From positions 222,728 through 286,727 of the forward strand of contig JACJZS010000003.1 of assembly GCA_020635515.1 (NCBI GenBank): a stretch of DNA of 64,000 bases, given 5' to 3'. Below, in pieces: positions 25,793-35,766 of the stretch (the first letter of the stretch is position 1; each line of letters opens with the position of its first letter). Source of the DNA: Flavobacteriales bacterium (lineage in GTDB: Bacteria; Bacteroidota; Bacteroidia; Flavobacteriales; Weeksellaceae). Under the pieces are notes generated by a model, which was not told where the DNA came from, made no database searches, and was given only the letters and a program-made list of their open reading frames with translations. A program made the position numbers and the translations under genes.

Positions 25793-26659
25793 ATGAACTG
25801 CAAAAATAAACTAGTAATTGGAACCATGAAATGGGGAAGCTGGGGGAAAAATTTCAATGAGCAACAAGCAACTGATTTTTTCACTTCTTGTATTGAACTA
25901 GGAATCAATCATTTTGATTTAGCTGATATTTATGGAAATTACCAAACCGAAAAACTGTTTGGCAACGCATTAAAGAATTCTTCTGTAGAAAGAGAAAAAA
26001 TTCAAATTACTTCTAAATTTGGAATTGAATATCCTTGCGAGAATTCAAACTTCCAAATAAAAGCATACAATTCATCAAAAGAACATTTTAATAATTCTTT
26101 GGAACGAAGTTTAAACGAAATAGGAACGAATTATATCGACCAATATCTACTTCATCGTCCTGATTATCTACTGAATGGAAAAGAACTAAGTTCTGCTGTT
26201 GAAAATGCAAAAACAGAGAAAAAAATACATGAATTTGGAGTTAGTAATTTTACAATCTCTCAATTTGAATTCTTAAAAAATTACACCAAACTTTCAACAA
26301 ATCAGATTCAGTTTTCTGTGAACTATCTTTCTCCTCTCCTATCCGATGACTTTTTGTATTACCAAAAAAATGAAATTCCGCTTATGGTTTGGTCGCCACT
26401 TGGTAACATTTTTACGAGCGATAACGATTCAAATACAAGAATAAAAAAAGTACTGGATAAACTTTCCAAAAAGTATAATTTAAGCTACAATCAATTGTTG
26501 ATTACATTTATTAACAAACTTCCTAATGCAATTTTACCAATAATAGGAACAACTGATATAGAGCGAGTTAAAGAAATTCAACAATGTCTAAATGTAAATC
26601 TAGAACATTCTGATTGGTACGAACTTATAGAAGCATCTCTAGGGAAACGTGTAGATTGA
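25793..26659 (+). CDS. Aldo/keto reductase
   Basis: 288 residues, NADPH-dependent oxidoreductase of the AKR TIM-barrel superfamily. The catalytic set is visible as FDLADIYGNY (Asp and Tyr), ITSKFG (Lys) and YLLHRPD (His). C-terminal LPNAILPIIGTTDIERV binds the cofactor. Closest in wording to YdhF-type reductases. Substrate unknown. Last gene of the prc-amgK run, 14 bases after murU. Confidence 0.9.
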   Translation: MNCKNKLVIGTMKWGSWGKNFNEQQATDFFTSCIELGINHFDLADIYGNYQTEKLFGNALKNSSVEREKIQITSKFGIEYPCENSNFQIKAYNSSKEHFNNSLERSLNEIGTNYIDQYLLHRPDYLLNGKELSSAVENAKTEKKIHEFGVSNFTISQFEFLKNYTKLSTNQIQFSVNYLSPLLSDDFLYYQKNEIPLMVWSPLGNIFTSDNDSNTRIKKVLDKLSKKYNLSYNQLLITFINKLPNAILPIIGTTDIERVKEIQQCLNVNLEHSDWYELIEASLGKRVD

Positions 26660-26701
26660 GTAAAAAATAATTACGAACTCTTTTTCAGTATTATACGTCA
26701 C

Positions 26702-26727
26702 TTCTACCTCATCAGTTATGAGTAGAA
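26702..26727. terminator. Hairpin between the aldo/keto reductase and DUF349 genes
   Basis: TTCTA-c-CTCAT and ATGAG-TAGAA arms around a five-base loop with one bulged C, between convergent genes. Confidence 0.55.
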
Positions 26728-26755
26728 ATAAAGCTTAATTTAAACTATTTTCCTA

Positions 26756-28672
26756 TTATTGATTATCAGAAAAATCAATACGAATCATTGTGCTGTATTT
26801 ATCTCTAAGTTTAGAAAGACTTGCTTTTTTTGCATCTAATTTATCGTATGAATCTTTTACTAAAGGATTGTTCTTGTCTGCATTTCCAAAGAAAGAAAGA
26901 TTATTATCTAAAACTGCAATTTCTTGTTCTAAATCCTGAATTTGCTTTTTTAGTTTTCGTATTTCATCGTCTAATCCTCTTTCATCTTGGTTGGTAATAA
27001 TGCTTTCCAATTGCATTTCTACATTAAACTGAGTTTTTTCTGATTCAGAAATATCTAATTTAGAAGTAATTTCCTTAGCTAATTTATCGAACATTCTATT
27101 TACATTCATGTTAGCTCTTGGAACTTTTCCTACTTGACTCCACTGTTGATGAAGTTTTTTTATCTCATCTAAAACCTTGTCTTTGTTGGTTTCTTCTTTC
27201 AGAATCTCTAAATCTTCTAAGATTGTATTTTTAAGAGTTAAATTCTTTTTAAACTCTTCGTTATCTCCTTCGTTTCTATCTTTAAATCTATCAAAAAAGT
27301 GATTACACGCTTCTTTGAACTCATTCCATTTTTTATCAGAAAGCTTTCTTGGAATATGTCCTACTTTTTTCCAATCATTTTGAATTTTTTTGAATAAATC
27401 CAATGCTTCTTTCCAATTTTCACTGTCTTTGTTTTCTTCTGCAATTTTTATAAGTTCCTCTTTTTTCTTTAAATTCTCGTGCTGTTGATGTTTTAAATTT
27501 TTATAAAATTCATTTTTAGCATGATTAAAATCACGAAGAATTGTTTTAAAAGAAGTCCACGTTTCGTTTGTATTTTCTTTTGGAACTTTCCCTAAATCTA
27601 AAAACTGTGTGCGAAGTTTTTCTACTTGTTTTATCTTATTCTGCCAATCTCTATGCACCAAGTTTTCTTGCTCTTTGGTCACCTCTGATAGCAAACGTAA
27701 AACTTCGTTCTTTTTAACTAAATTTTGCTCTTCTTGTTTTCGAAGTTCCTCAAACCATTCATTTTTTCTATCATGAATTTGATTGGTAATTTCCTTAAAC
27801 TCTTGCCAAGTAGGTTCTCTATGTTCTTCCGCAACAGGAACAGCTTCCTCTTTCCACATTTTATGTAGATACTGCAATTCATTAAGTGCTTTGAATAGAT
27901 TTTCTTCTTGTAAAAGTTCTTTAGATCTTTCTATGATATTTTTTCTTTGCTCCAAATTGTGAGCATGATCCATTTCTTGGAGTTCTTTATTTAGGTTTAA
28001 ATAATCATAGAAATTATCTAAATGATGAAAATACGTTTTGTATATGTTATCTGCATCTGCTCTTGGCACCATTCCTGAATTATGCCAAGCTGTTTTTATT
28101 TCTCTAAACTTCTGAAATATTTGCTGGTTAGAAGTAGCTGGATTTTGGTATAATTCTTTTAAGTCTTCTATAATTTGCTTACGAACTTCTAAATTTTTCT
28201 TTTGTTGTTCGTCTTTTTCTTTAAAGAAAAGATCTAGGTTTTTTTTGTGATTATAAAAAAGTTGTTTGAATTTATCTTGCCAAATTGATTGATACACAAA
28301 AGTTTTATCTTCAGACTCATCTTCAGAATTTAAAGTTGCTTCAAATTCTTTTTGTTTTGCTTCTTTATCTTCAGAAATTTTCCCTCTTACTACTTTTGCA
28401 ACACTTTTTACTATTGAATTAATCTTTATAGGAGAAAAATCCTGCATGAATTTCTGAATCTCTTGATGAATTTGACTTAAATCTAACGATTCAAAATCTA
28501 CATCAGGAATATGATTCTGATCTTGTTCTTCCTCCTCTTGGTGGCTTTTGTGATTTTCAGCATCATGATCTGAATTTTCAGACACCTTATTCTCTACTTG
28601 TTTTTCGTTTTGAATATTCTCGTTTTTATTTTCTCCTTCTGCATCGTGCAGGTTATCCAATTCAGTGTTCAT
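26756..28672 (-). CDS. DUF349-repeat protein
   Basis: 638 residues, highly charged, with no signal peptide. After an acidic, Asn/Glu/His-rich N-terminus (1-65) come at least five DUF349 repeats of about 75 residues. These are recognisable by the recurring W...G.VP wording: FREIKTAWHNSGMVPRADAD, LHKMWKEEAVPVAEE, LRTQFLDLGKVPKE, IQNDWKKVGHIPRK, LHQQWSQVGKVPRAN. A coiled coil closes the protein (about 560-620). Bacteroidota commonly carry one such large protein; the function is not established. Transcribed alone, divergent from the channel gene. Confidence 0.88.
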   Translation of the reverse strand: MNTELDNLHDAEGENKNENIQNEKQVENKVSENSDHDAENHKSHQEEEEQDQNHIPDVDFESLDLSQIHQEIQKFMQDFSPIKINSIVKSVAKVVRGKISEDKEAKQKEFEATLNSEDESEDKTFVYQSIWQDKFKQLFYNHKKNLDLFFKEKDEQQKKNLEVRKQIIEDLKELYQNPATSNQQIFQKFREIKTAWHNSGMVPRADADNIYKTYFHHLDNFYDYLNLNKELQEMDHAHNLEQRKNIIERSKELLQEENLFKALNELQYLHKMWKEEAVPVAEEHREPTWQEFKEITNQIHDRKNEWFEELRKQEEQNLVKKNEVLRLLSEVTKEQENLVHRDWQNKIKQVEKLRTQFLDLGKVPKENTNETWTSFKTILRDFNHAKNEFYKNLKHQQHENLKKKEELIKIAEENKDSENWKEALDLFKKIQNDWKKVGHIPRKLSDKKWNEFKEACNHFFDRFKDRNEGDNEEFKKNLTLKNTILEDLEILKEETNKDKVLDEIKKLHQQWSQVGKVPRANMNVNRMFDKLAKEITSKLDISESEKTQFNVEMQLESIITNQDERGLDDEIRKLKKQIQDLEQEIAVLDNNLSFFGNADKNNPLVKDSYDKLDAKKASLSKLRDKYSTMIRIDFSDNQ

Positions 28673-28690
28673 AACGCATTAGTTTGTGTA

Positions 28691-28698
28691 CAAAAATA
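28691..28698 (-). promoter_or_regulatory. -7 box for the DUF349 gene
   Basis: CAAAAATA on the plus strand equals TATTTTTG toward the gene, 18 bases ahead of its start. Half-site only. Confidence 0.4.
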
Positions 28699-28767
28699 AT
28701 AAAATAAATTAGAAATAAAGGGAATTAAAAAAAAATACTATAATTTAGTTGCCTGCTAATTCTATGT

Positions 28768-29814
28768 ATGAAATCTAATAACATATTACAGAAAGTTAAA
28801 CAGAAAATAGGTATTTCGCTATTGATATTGGTTGTTTCTCTTATAACAGGAGTTATTGGATACATGACAATAGAGGGATATTCCGTTTTAGAAGCAGTTT
28901 GGTTTACGGTTATTACCTTTACTTCTGTGGGTTTTGGCGAACTTCGTCCTTTATCAAATGAAGGTAGAATTTTTACTATTTTCTTAATGTTATTTGGAAC
29001 TGGATTTGTATTGTATGCTGTTTCAATTATTGCTGCAGAACTTTTGGATCAGAGATTTATCATCGCTATTAATAGAAATAAAATGGAGAAAAAAATAAGT
29101 CATTTAGAAAATCATGTAATCATCTGTGGTTTTGGTAGAAATGGAAGACAATCAGCAAGAAAACTAAATCAATATGAGCAGTCTTTCCTTGTAATAGATA
29201 AAAGAGATTTTGATGTAAGTGACGATACACACAAAGGATTAGACAGCGTTATCTACTTAACTGGTGACGCCACGGAAGAAAGCATTTTAGAAAAAGCTCA
29301 AATAAAAAAAGCTCGTGGATTGATAGCGGCATTACCATCTGATGCAGATAATTTATTTATAGTAATGTCTGCAAAACAACTCAATCCAAAGTTAAAAATT
29401 ATAAGTAGAGCTTCTAACAGCAGTACCATAAACAAATTAAAAATTGCTGGTGCAAATAACGTAATTATGCCTGATAAAATAGGTGGAGAACATATGGCAT
29501 CACTCATAATTACTCCTGATTTAGTGGAATTTATGGATAACATTTTTTTAGAAGGAACTAAATCGGTAAATCTATTGGAAATAAACGAAAGTAATCTCTC
29601 ATTAGACGAAAATAATCGTACGATTAAATCATTACAAATTCGAGAAAAAAGCGGTTGTTCTGTAATCGGATACAAAGATAAAGATTCAAAATATACCATA
29701 AATCCTGATGACTCTCAAATTATAGAAAAAAACAGTTCTATAATACTACTAGGAAGACCTCAACAAATAGAAAAATTAAAAAACAGCATATACAATGAAG
29801 ATAGTATCTTATAA
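28768..29814 (+). CDS. Potassium channel with RCK (TrkA-N/TrkA-C) domains
   Basis: 348 residues. Two membrane helices (about 15-35 and 68-90) flank a pore loop with the selectivity filter TSVGFGE near 53, the MthK/Kch-like two-helix design. A cytoplasmic TrkA-N Rossmann domain follows (VIICGFGRNGRQSARKL near 112, LTGDATEESILEKAQI) and then a TrkA-C domain (about 255-345). Predicted ligand- or nucleotide-gated K+ conductance. Its 3' end overlaps the xthA start by 20 bases. Confidence 0.92.
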   Translation: MKSNNILQKVKQKIGISLLILVVSLITGVIGYMTIEGYSVLEAVWFTVITFTSVGFGELRPLSNEGRIFTIFLMLFGTGFVLYAVSIIAAELLDQRFIIAINRNKMEKKISHLENHVIICGFGRNGRQSARKLNQYEQSFLVIDKRDFDVSDDTHKGLDSVIYLTGDATEESILEKAQIKKARGLIAALPSDADNLFIVMSAKQLNPKLKIISRASNSSTINKLKIAGANNVIMPDKIGGEHMASLIITPDLVEFMDNIFLEGTKSVNLLEINESNLSLDENNRTIKSLQIREKSGCSVIGYKDKDSKYTINPDDSQIIEKNSSIILLGRPQQIEKLKNSIYNEDSIL

Positions 29815-30562
29815 TGTGAATGGAATTCGAGCAGCAATGAATAAAAACCTGATGAGTTGGATTGAATCAGAACAAATAGATATTCTTTGTTTTCAAGAAA
29901 CAAAAGCAATGCAAGAGCAAATAGATGTGATGGCAATTCAAGAAGCTGGTTTTCCGTATTATTATTTTCATTCTGCACAGAAAAAAGGATACAGTGGCGT
30001 AGGAATTATAAGCAAACACGAACCAAACCATGTAGAAATAGGAACCAATATCGACTTTATAGATAATGAAGGACGTGTACTGCGTGCTGATTTTGATAAT
30101 TTCTCTGTTATAAGCTTATATTTACCTTCGGGAACGAACATAGAACGACTGGATTTCAAAATGGAATTCTGCTATACCTTTTCTAAATACATTCAAGAGC
30201 TTAAAACTAAAATCCCTAATTTAATTATAGTTGGAGATTATAACATTTGTCACGAAGCGATTGATATTCACGATCCTGTACGAAATGCTAACGTTTCTGG
30301 TTTTTTACCTATAGAGCGAGAATGGTTATCTTCATTTATAAATGAATGCAAAATGGTTGATTCTTTTCGACATTTCAATAAAGAACCTCATAATTACAGT
30401 TGGTGGAGCTATCGTGCTAATGCAAGAAATAACAACAAAGGTTGGAGAATCGACTATTGCATGGTAAGTGATTCATTAAAAAACAACATGAAAAATGCCT
30501 CAATTTATCCTGAAGCTAAACATTCCGACCATTGTCCAATTTCCGTAGAGTTAGAGTTTTAA
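29795..30562 (+). CDS. xthA: Exodeoxyribonuclease III
   Basis: AP endonuclease/3'-5' exonuclease of base excision repair. 255 residues: KIVSYNVNGIRAAMNKNL, CFQETKA (metal Glu), YSGVGIIS, IVGDYNICHEAIDIHDP (Asp/Asn), and C-terminal WRIDYCMVS and AKHSDHCPISVEL (catalytic Asp-His). Start ATG 29795 lies inside the channel gene; the standard XthA N-terminus supports it. Its stop overlaps the convergent lipid-kinase stop by four bases (TTAA). Confidence 0.95.
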   Translation: MKIVSYNVNGIRAAMNKNLMSWIESEQIDILCFQETKAMQEQIDVMAIQEAGFPYYYFHSAQKKGYSGVGIISKHEPNHVEIGTNIDFIDNEGRVLRADFDNFSVISLYLPSGTNIERLDFKMEFCYTFSKYIQELKTKIPNLIIVGDYNICHEAIDIHDPVRNANVSGFLPIEREWLSSFINECKMVDSFRHFNKEPHNYSWWSYRANARNNNKGWRIDYCMVSDSLKNNMKNASIYPEAKHSDHCPISVELEF

Positions 30563-31425
30563 GGAACTAACACTTTGATGCTTTTAGGTATAACGGCTAC
30601 TTCTAATTCGTGCGTGTCTAGTTTTCTTTTTTCTCCATCAATCTGGAAGTATTCTAAATCCTTGTTTACTTTTATTTTGTAATTTTTAGACAAGGAAGAG
30701 TAACCGTATTTGGGTAATTTTTTAATCGCAAAATGAAGTAAAAAACCAGGCCAATCAAACCATTTAAGTTTAGGAATTGCAAGCATATTTACCAATCCGT
30801 CATCGTATTTTGCATCAGGAGAAAAACTAAAATCGTATCCTATTTGATTCGAATTTGCAAAGTTTAAAAACAAAACATTTCCCGCGTACTCAGCACCTTT
30901 TTTAGACTCGATTTCTACATAATTGTATTTAATCTGAAATAAAGTTTTAATGGTGCTTTTTACATAACCAACAATTCCTCTTTTTTGATTGTTGTCGTAA
31001 ACAGAAATTACCTGTGCATCAAATCCAATTCCGAAGTTACTAAAAACATAATCATCATTTACTTTTATGCAATCAATTTCCTTATACTTTTGATTTTTAA
31101 TTATTTGTAACGCCTCGTAAGGATTTAAGCTGATATTTAAGTTTCTTGCTAATCCGTTCCCTGAACCAATAGGCACAATTCCTAAAGATATGTTCTTGTT
31201 TACAAATCCTGAAGCTACTTCGTTGAATGTTCCATCTCCTCCACAAACTACAACTGTTGTATCTGAATCCAGCTGAATGTTTGCAAACTTGTTTTTTGCA
31301 TCGTGAACGTGTTTGGTAAAATAAAACTCATACGATTCGCCTTTAAACACCTCATCTATTATATCCAAAAGCTTCTCTCCTTTTCCTTTTCCAGAAATTG
31401 GATTGATTACAAATAAATAATGCAT
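30559..31425 (-). CDS. Diacylglycerol kinase-family lipid kinase
   Basis: 288 residues of the YegS/DgkB/BmrU fold, which phosphorylates diacylglycerol or related lipids with ATP. Marks: FVINPISGKGKG at the N-terminus, VVCGGDGTFNEVASGF near 60 (catalytic GGDG), and LGIVPIGSGNGLARNL near 83. C-terminal beta-domain with FQIDGEKR. Its start codon overlaps the rpe stop by one base, so rpe and this gene form a pair. Confidence 0.9.
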   Translation of the reverse strand: MHYLFVINPISGKGKGEKLLDIIDEVFKGESYEFYFTKHVHDAKNKFANIQLDSDTTVVVCGGDGTFNEVASGFVNKNISLGIVPIGSGNGLARNLNISLNPYEALQIIKNQKYKEIDCIKVNDDYVFSNFGIGFDAQVISVYDNNQKRGIVGYVKSTIKTLFQIKYNYVEIESKKGAEYAGNVLFLNFANSNQIGYDFSFSPDAKYDDGLVNMLAIPKLKWFDWPGFLLHFAIKKLPKYGYSSLSKNYKIKVNKDLEYFQIDGEKRKLDTHELEVAVIPKSIKVLVP

Positions 31426-32072
31426 TAAATTAATTTGAGTTGTGCAATGGTTTCCGTAGGATTTTCAGAAGAAAAAACAGTATTTCCTGCTACTAAAACA
31501 TCTGCTCCACATTCCACAAGTTTAGACGCATTTTGCAAATTAACTCCACCATCAATTTCAATAAGTGTAGATGCTGACTTTTTAAGTATTAACTCTTTGA
31601 GTTTTTTTATTTTATCGTAGGTATTTTCTATAAATTTTTGTCCTCCAAACCCTGGATTCACACTCATGATTACTACTAAATCCACTATAGATAATACATC
31701 TTCTAATAAATCTACTGAAGTATGTGGATTTAATGCTATACCAGCTTTCATATCCAAGTTTTTGATTGCTTCTAAGGTTCTATGCAAATGAGTAGAAGCT
31801 TCGTAATGAACACTCAAAATATCTGCACCTGCATTTTTAAAGTCATTTAAGTAACGTTCTGGTTTTTCAATCATTAAATGAACATCTTTTGTTTTTTTTG
31901 CTACTTTGTTTATTGCATTCAAAACTGGAAACCCAAATGAAATATTAGGCACGAACATTCCGTCCATAACGTCTATATGAAACCAATCTGCTTGACTGGA
32001 ATTAATCATTTCTAAATCTCTTTCTAAATTACCGAAATCTGCCGAAAGTACCGAAGGAGCTATATATGCCAT
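31425..32072 (-). CDS. rpe: Ribulose-phosphate 3-epimerase
   Basis: Pentose-phosphate enzyme interconverting ribulose-5-phosphate and xylulose-5-phosphate. 215 residues, TIM barrel: APSVLSADFGNLERDL, WFHIDVMDGMFVPNISFG (catalytic Asp and metal-binding His), DVHLMIEKPE, VVIMSVNPGFGGQKFIE, and LIEIDGGVNLQNA. Normal length. Preceded by a -7 box at 32090-32097. Confidence 0.96.
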   Translation of the reverse strand: MAYIAPSVLSADFGNLERDLEMINSSQADWFHIDVMDGMFVPNISFGFPVLNAINKVAKKTKDVHLMIEKPERYLNDFKNAGADILSVHYEASTHLHRTLEAIKNLDMKAGIALNPHTSVDLLEDVLSIVDLVVIMSVNPGFGGQKFIENTYDKIKKLKELILKKSASTLIEIDGGVNLQNASKLVECGADVLVAGNTVFSSENPTETIAQLKLI

Positions 32073-32089
32073 TTGAATATTATTTTCTG

Positions 32090-32097
32090 CAAAACTA
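32090..32097 (-). promoter_or_regulatory. -7 box of rpe promoter
   Basis: CAAAACTA on the plus strand is TAGTTTTG toward rpe, 17 bases ahead of its start. No -33 match. Confidence 0.4.
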
Positions 32098-32137
32098 CAA
32101 TTAAAAAGTAAGTTTTTTTCTACTAAATCGTAAAAAG

Positions 32138-33091
32138 TTATGCAAAAGAAGTTGTATAAATAATATAGATAATATAAGCCAGTAATAGTAAAATTCCTTT
32201 ACTTCTACTTAGGCGTTCTCCATTTTCGAGCACTATAAATACAAAAAGAAGAACCGACATAAGTATATTAATTGAAATATCAAATGCAATCTGAGAAGAT
32301 ATTTTAATTGGATTTATAAGAGCACAAATACCCAAAACTAAAAATGTATTAAAGATATTGGAACCTACTACATTCCCTATGGCAATATCTATTTTTCCTT
32401 TTCTTACTGCTGTGATTCCTGCTGCGAGTTCAGGCAAAGAAGTTCCTATAGAAACGATGGTAAGACCTATAATGCGATCGGAAATACCAATGGATTTAGC
32501 AATAGAAACTGCTCCTGTAACTATAAAATCTCCACCATAAACCAAACCAATTAATCCTAAAACAATCCAAAGTATCGATTTTCCTAAACTCATTTGCTGA
32601 AAATCTTCTTCGGAAACCTCGTTTGATGAAATAGAAAGTTCAATATTATAAACCACAAAAATGACAAAAAACGAAAGTAAAATTAATCCTTCGCTAAAAG
32701 AAATTACATCTTTGTCTGAATGATCTAAAAAAACATCAGAGCTTATAAAAAAGACAATTAAAGACGCCAATAAAGCAAATGGAATTTCGAGCCAAGTTGT
32801 ATTCCTATTTACTTGCAATGATTTTATAACAGAAGTAACTCCAAGAATCAAACATATATTAGCAATATTGCTTCCCAATACATTAGAAATAACCAAGTCT
32901 GATTTTTTTTCTACAGAAGAAAAAATATTAACTGCAAGCTCAGGTGCAGAAGTTCCAAAAGCTACAACAGTAAGACCAATAACGATTGCAGGAACATTAA
33001 AATTCTTAGCTAACGAAGACGCTCCATCAATCAAGATATCTGCTCCATAAATTAAAATAACAAAACCAACAATTAGCTGTATAAAATCCAT
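32138..33091 (-). CDS. Calcium/sodium antiporter (CaCA family, YrbG-like)
   Basis: 317 residues, about ten hydrophobic segments in two homologous halves. Each half has the alpha-repeat: VIGLTVVAFGTSAPELAVN near 38 and IIGLTIVSIGTSLPELAAG near 205, with GSNIANI and GSNIFNT following. Exchanges Na+ or H+ for Ca2+ across the inner membrane. Begins 6 bases after the lepA stop and is likely co-transcribed with it. Confidence 0.94.
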   Translation of the reverse strand: MDFIQLIVGFVILIYGADILIDGASSLAKNFNVPAIVIGLTVVAFGTSAPELAVNIFSSVEKKSDLVISNVLGSNIANICLILGVTSVIKSLQVNRNTTWLEIPFALLASLIVFFISSDVFLDHSDKDVISFSEGLILLSFFVIFVVYNIELSISSNEVSEEDFQQMSLGKSILWIVLGLIGLVYGGDFIVTGAVSIAKSIGISDRIIGLTIVSIGTSLPELAAGITAVRKGKIDIAIGNVVGSNIFNTFLVLGICALINPIKISSQIAFDISINILMSVLLFVFIVLENGERLSRSKGILLLLAYIIYIIYTTSFA

Positions 33092-33097
33092 AAACTT

Positions 33098-34894
33098 TTA
33101 ATCATTAAGCTTAAGAACTGCCATAAATGCTGACTGAGGAATTTCTACTTTTCCGATTTGACGCATTTTTTTCTTTCCTTCTTTTTGTTTTTCGAGCAGT
33201 TTTCTTTTTCTAGAAATATCTCCTCCGTAACATTTAGCTGTTACATCTTTCCTTAATGCTTTGATGGTTTCTCTTGAAATAATTTTTGCTCCAATTGCTG
33301 CTTGAATAGGAATATCAAACTGTTGTCTTGGAATTAATTCTTTAAGTTTTTCGCACATTTTCTTTCCAATATAATAAGCTGAATCCTGATGAATAAGAGC
33401 TGAAAGAGCATCAACAATTTCTCCGTTTAACAAGATATCTACTTTTACGAGCTTAGAAGACCTCATTCCAATAGGAGAATAATCAAACGAAGCATATCCT
33501 TTAGAAATGGATTTTAATCTATCGTAGAAATCAAAAACAACTTCGGCAAGTGGCATATTAAATACCAACTCTACACGTTCTTGCGTCAAGTAACTTTGAT
33601 TTACAATTTCTCCACGTTTGTCTATACAAAGAGTCATTACTTGTCCCACAAAATCTGATTTTGTAATTATAGTAGCACGAATAAATGGTTCTTCTACTCT
33701 TGATAATCCATTAGCTTCTGGAAGTTCAGACGGATTATTTACAAGAATTGGTACGTCTGGTTCTTTTTGTGTATAGGCAACATAGGAAACGTTGGGAACT
33801 GTAGTAATTACATTCATGTTAAACTCTCTGTCGAGTCTTTCTTGAACAATTTCTAAATGCAACATTCCTAAAAATCCACAACGAAAACCAAAACCAAGAG
33901 CGGCAGAAGATTCCGCTTCAAAAACAAGAGATGCATCATTTAAATGTAATCTTTCTAACGATGCTCGCAAATCCTCAAAATCTTCGGTATCTACAGGATA
34001 AATTCCTGCAAAAACCATAGGTTTTACTTCTTCAAATCCTTCAATTGCTTTATCCGAAGGATTCTGTACAGAGGTAATGGTATCTCCTACTTTTACTTCA
34101 GAAGCTTCTTTTATTCCAGAAATTATGTAACCTACATCTCCGCATTCTATGCTTTTTTTAGGTACTTGAGTCAATTTTAAAGTTCCAATTTCATCGGCAT
34201 GATATTGCTTTTTTGTTGCCATGAATTTCACTTTTTCTCCTTTAGAAATTCTTCCGTTTACTACTTTAAAGTATGCTTCTATTCCACGGAAAGGATTATA
34301 AACAGAATCAAATATTAATGCTTGTAATGGAGCATCTACATCTCCTTTTGGAGCAGGAATTCGTTTTACAATTTGTTCCAATAGTTCAGGAACACCTTCT
34401 CCTGTTTTTCCACTGCAACGCAAAATATCCTCATAGTCACAACCAATTAAATCTACAATTTCATCGGCAACTTCATCTGGATTTGCGGAAGGCAAATCGA
34501 TTTTATTGAGAACAGGAATAATTTCTAAATCGTGTTCTAATGCAAGGTATAAATTAGAAATCGTCTGAGCTTGAATGTGTTGAGCTGCATCTACTATAAG
34601 TAATGCTCCTTCGCAAGCTGCAATAGAACGAGAAACTTCATACGAGAAATCCACGTGTCCTGGAGTATCAATCAGATTCATGATATAGGTTTCTCCTTCA
34701 TATTGGTATTCCATTTGTATGGCATGAGATTTTATGGTAATTCCACGCTCTCTTTCCAAATCCATATCGTCGAGAGTTTGATTTTGTAACTCTCTATCGC
34801 TCACCGTTTTTGTTTCTTGTAAAAGGCGATCAGCTAACGTACTCTTACCGTGATCTATATGTGCAATTATGCAAAAATTTCTTATGTTCTTCAT
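33098..34894 (-). CDS. lepA: Elongation factor 4 (LepA)
   Basis: Ribosome-associated translational GTPase linked to back-translocation and 30S biogenesis. 598 residues: G1 AHIDHGKSTLADRLL at the N-terminus, G2 ERGITIKSHAI, G3 DTPGHVDFSYEV, G4 NKIDLP, then EF-G-like domains and the LepA-specific C-terminus (KKMCEKLKELIPRQQFDIPI, AKCYGGDISRKRKLLEKQKEGKK). Full length. Confidence 0.97.
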   Translation of the reverse strand: MKNIRNFCIIAHIDHGKSTLADRLLQETKTVSDRELQNQTLDDMDLERERGITIKSHAIQMEYQYEGETYIMNLIDTPGHVDFSYEVSRSIAACEGALLIVDAAQHIQAQTISNLYLALEHDLEIIPVLNKIDLPSANPDEVADEIVDLIGCDYEDILRCSGKTGEGVPELLEQIVKRIPAPKGDVDAPLQALIFDSVYNPFRGIEAYFKVVNGRISKGEKVKFMATKKQYHADEIGTLKLTQVPKKSIECGDVGYIISGIKEASEVKVGDTITSVQNPSDKAIEGFEEVKPMVFAGIYPVDTEDFEDLRASLERLHLNDASLVFEAESSAALGFGFRCGFLGMLHLEIVQERLDREFNMNVITTVPNVSYVAYTQKEPDVPILVNNPSELPEANGLSRVEEPFIRATIITKSDFVGQVMTLCIDKRGEIVNQSYLTQERVELVFNMPLAEVVFDFYDRLKSISKGYASFDYSPIGMRSSKLVKVDILLNGEIVDALSALIHQDSAYYIGKKMCEKLKELIPRQQFDIPIQAAIGAKIISRETIKALRKDVTAKCYGGDISRKRKLLEKQKEGKKKMRQIGKVEIPQSAFMAVLKLND

Positions 34895-34912
34895 ACATTT
34901 CTACTCAAACCA

Positions 34913-34920
34913 CAAAAATA
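34913..34920 (-). promoter_or_regulatory. -7 box of lepA promoter
   Basis: CAAAAATA on the plus strand is TATTTTTG toward lepA, 18 bases ahead of the start; a TTG (complement of 34944-34946) lies 23 bases further, a rather long spacing. Confidence 0.4.
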
Positions 34921-34971
34921 CATTATTTTTTTGGGAAGTGTTACAATATTTTTTGAGGAAGTAATTAGAAT

Positions 34972-35766
34972 TTAGGATAAATATTTATCAATTCCATTTT
35001 TGATAATTATATTTAATCCTTGTTTTGCTTGTGATTCCACTTTATGATTGATGTTAAGGTTGGTTTTATCGTTTTCTGCGTGATCTAAATGATACACAAT
35101 TGCCGCAAATTTTATCCTTCTATTTTTTATTCCTATGTGTTGCATACGAGCAAAAAACTCGGTATCCTCTCTTCCCCAACCTTTAATATCTTCGTTGTAT
35201 CCGTTTATTTTAATTGCGTCTTCTCTCCAAAAAGAACAATTTGCACCTCTTAATTTTGTATTAATTTCCAGTTGAATTCTTGATTGTCTAGCTAGGAAAA
35301 AGCATCTAATATTTCTAAAGCGTTTGTATATTTTTTTATCAAAAAAGCTAAAATTAATTTGTTTTTTAGCTAGTACATCTTTTACATACTTCTGCTTGAT
35401 CTTCACTCTAGTTCCATACAGATAAACGCCTTTCTGTATAAATTTTGAATAATCTTCAACTAAATTTTTATGTGGAATACAATCACCATCAATTTGAATA
35501 ATGTAATCCGCAGAAGATTCAGCAATAGCTTTATTAAGTATCTTAGACTTATAAAATCCTGTATCTTCTTGATTACAATGAATTACATTTAATTTATTCC
35601 TATATGCATCTATCACTTTTTTATTTTCATCATTAATTTGATCTTCAGCAATCAAAACTTCGTAAGGCAAAAGGCTTTGATTACAAACTGCTTTTAATAT
35701 TAAATTTAAAATATCAGATTGATTGTATGTAGGAATTAGTAGAGCTACTTTTATTTTATCATTCAT
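34972..35766 (-). CDS. Family 2 glycosyltransferase (chondroitin-polymerase-like)
   Basis: 264 residues, GT-A fold: KVALLIPTYNQSDILNLILKA at the N-terminus, VLIAEDQIN, IIQIDGDCIPHKNLVEDY near 92 (the DxD metal site as DGD), and GWGREDTEFFARMQHIGIK near 192, the galactosyltransferase/chondroitin-synthase C-terminal pattern (W-G-x-E-D). It transfers a nucleotide-activated sugar to a surface glycan whose structure is unknown. Third gene of a three-gene overlapping run; shares four bases with its upstream neighbour. Confidence 0.88.
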   Translation of the reverse strand: MNDKIKVALLIPTYNQSDILNLILKAVCNQSLLPYEVLIAEDQINDENKKVIDAYRNKLNVIHCNQEDTGFYKSKILNKAIAESSADYIIQIDGDCIPHKNLVEDYSKFIQKGVYLYGTRVKIKQKYVKDVLAKKQINFSFFDKKIYKRFRNIRCFFLARQSRIQLEINTKLRGANCSFWREDAIKINGYNEDIKGWGREDTEFFARMQHIGIKNRRIKFAAIVYHLDHAENDKTNLNINHKVESQAKQGLNIIIKNGIDKYLS